Of a stretch of 5,216 nucleotides of DNA, positions 4,911 to 5,216 are shown piece by piece. Made by a program: the position numbers and the translations under genes. The notes below the pieces were generated by a model that was not told the DNA's origin, made no database searches, and saw only the letters and a program-made list of their open reading frames with translations. The stretch is taken from assembly GCA_002499455.1 (NCBI GenBank), contig DALN01000155.1, positions 1 through 5,216 of the forward strand, written 5' to 3'. This DNA is from Methanoculleus sp. UBA77. GTDB lineage: Archaea; Halobacteriota; Methanomicrobia; Methanomicrobiales; Methanoculleaceae. The stretch's first letter is position 1. Each line of letters opens with the position of its first letter.

Positions 4911-5216
4911 CTAATCCGTATACCCGGCCCGGACCTGGTCTGCCGCGGCAACCAGGTTCTTCAGTTTTGAAAACGCCTCATCCCGCGTCCGCATCCGCAT
5001 GCCGCAGTCCGGGTCAAGGAGCATCGCCTCAGGCGAGAAGACGTCGACCCCGGCCTCGATCCTCTTTCTGATAACCTCGACGCTCTCGACGGTGGAGCTC
5101 GCGGAGTCCACGCAGCCGTAGCCGACCATCCGGCCCCGGAGGTCCTTTGCCGAGAGCACCTCGATGTTATGGGGATTATTTGCGAACTCAAAATCGAAGA
5201 TGGCGACGTTCGTCTT
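4911..5216 (-). CDS. MetE-like cobalamin/corrinoid-type methionine synthase, 5' end cut off by window edge
   Basis: The C-terminal 101 residues of a MetE catalytic-domain homologue; the gene runs in from the right edge with no start visible. The fragment shows FDFEFANNPHN (7-17 of the fragment), then a strand YGCVDSASSTVES (33-45), which aligns by eye with the family's GVxDxHSxxVES stretch. It ends with LLDPDCGMRMRTRDEAFSKL (66-85), where Cys71 matches the last zinc ligand of MetE enzymes (PDCG motif). The enzyme methylates homocysteine to methionine at a zinc site. Archaeal short forms lack the folate-binding N-terminal half and take methyl groups from a methylcorrinoid; this is family knowledge, since the N-terminal part is outside the window. 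The TAG stop is at 4911-4913. The gene converges on the KaiC-like gene, with the palindromic repeats between them. Confidence 0.88.
   Translation of the reverse strand, partial: KTNVAIFDFEFANNPHNIEVLSAKDLRGRMVGYGCVDSASSTVESVEVIRKRIEAGVDVFSPEAMLLDPDCGMRMRTRDEAFSKLKNLVAAADQVRAGYTD

Overview
The window looks like a piece of chromosome from a GC-rich methanogenic archaeon, most likely one of the Methanomicrobiales (Methanoculleus-like). This assignment is an inference. It rests on archaeal TATA-like boxes (TTTATTAT, TTTATTAA) in front of genes, a KaiC/RAD55-type RecA-fold protein, a short archaeal-style MetE-like methionine synthase, and a CGCGAAG-rich palindromic intergenic repeat. No RNA gene, CRISPR array, insertion sequence or phage gene is visible.

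Layout: three genes read leftward on the minus strand. These are a GNAT acetyltransferase (1866-2336), a CPBP/CAAX-type intramembrane protease homologue (863-1753) and an exported S41/PDZ processing peptidase (788 down to the left edge, 3' end missing). A 146-base divergent promoter region separates them from two rightward genes: an acyl-CoA synthetase-like AMP-forming ligase (2483-4024) and a small KaiC-like protein (4099-4683). The KaiC-like gene then faces a leftward methionine synthase gene (4911 to the right edge, 5' end missing). The 227-base convergent gap between them holds two related hairpin-forming repeat elements.

How the genes work together: no single pathway links them, and most appear to have their own promoters. 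The CPBP protease and the S41 peptidase are adjacent, co-directional and both act at or outside the membrane, so they may share an envelope-proteolysis role. The ligase and the KaiC-like gene are 74 bases apart, but the second has its own TATA box and ribosome binding site.

The points most worth a second look are four. The KaiC-like protein keeps the RecA fold and Walker B but has lost the Walker A lysine and the following Thr/Ser. The ligase has Trp in place of the Gly normally just before the catalytic A10 lysine. A perfect 14-bp palindrome abuts the TATA box of the CPBP gene. The paired CGCGAAG hairpins have diverged in their inner arm but still appear able to fold. I see no convincing new multi-gene system here.
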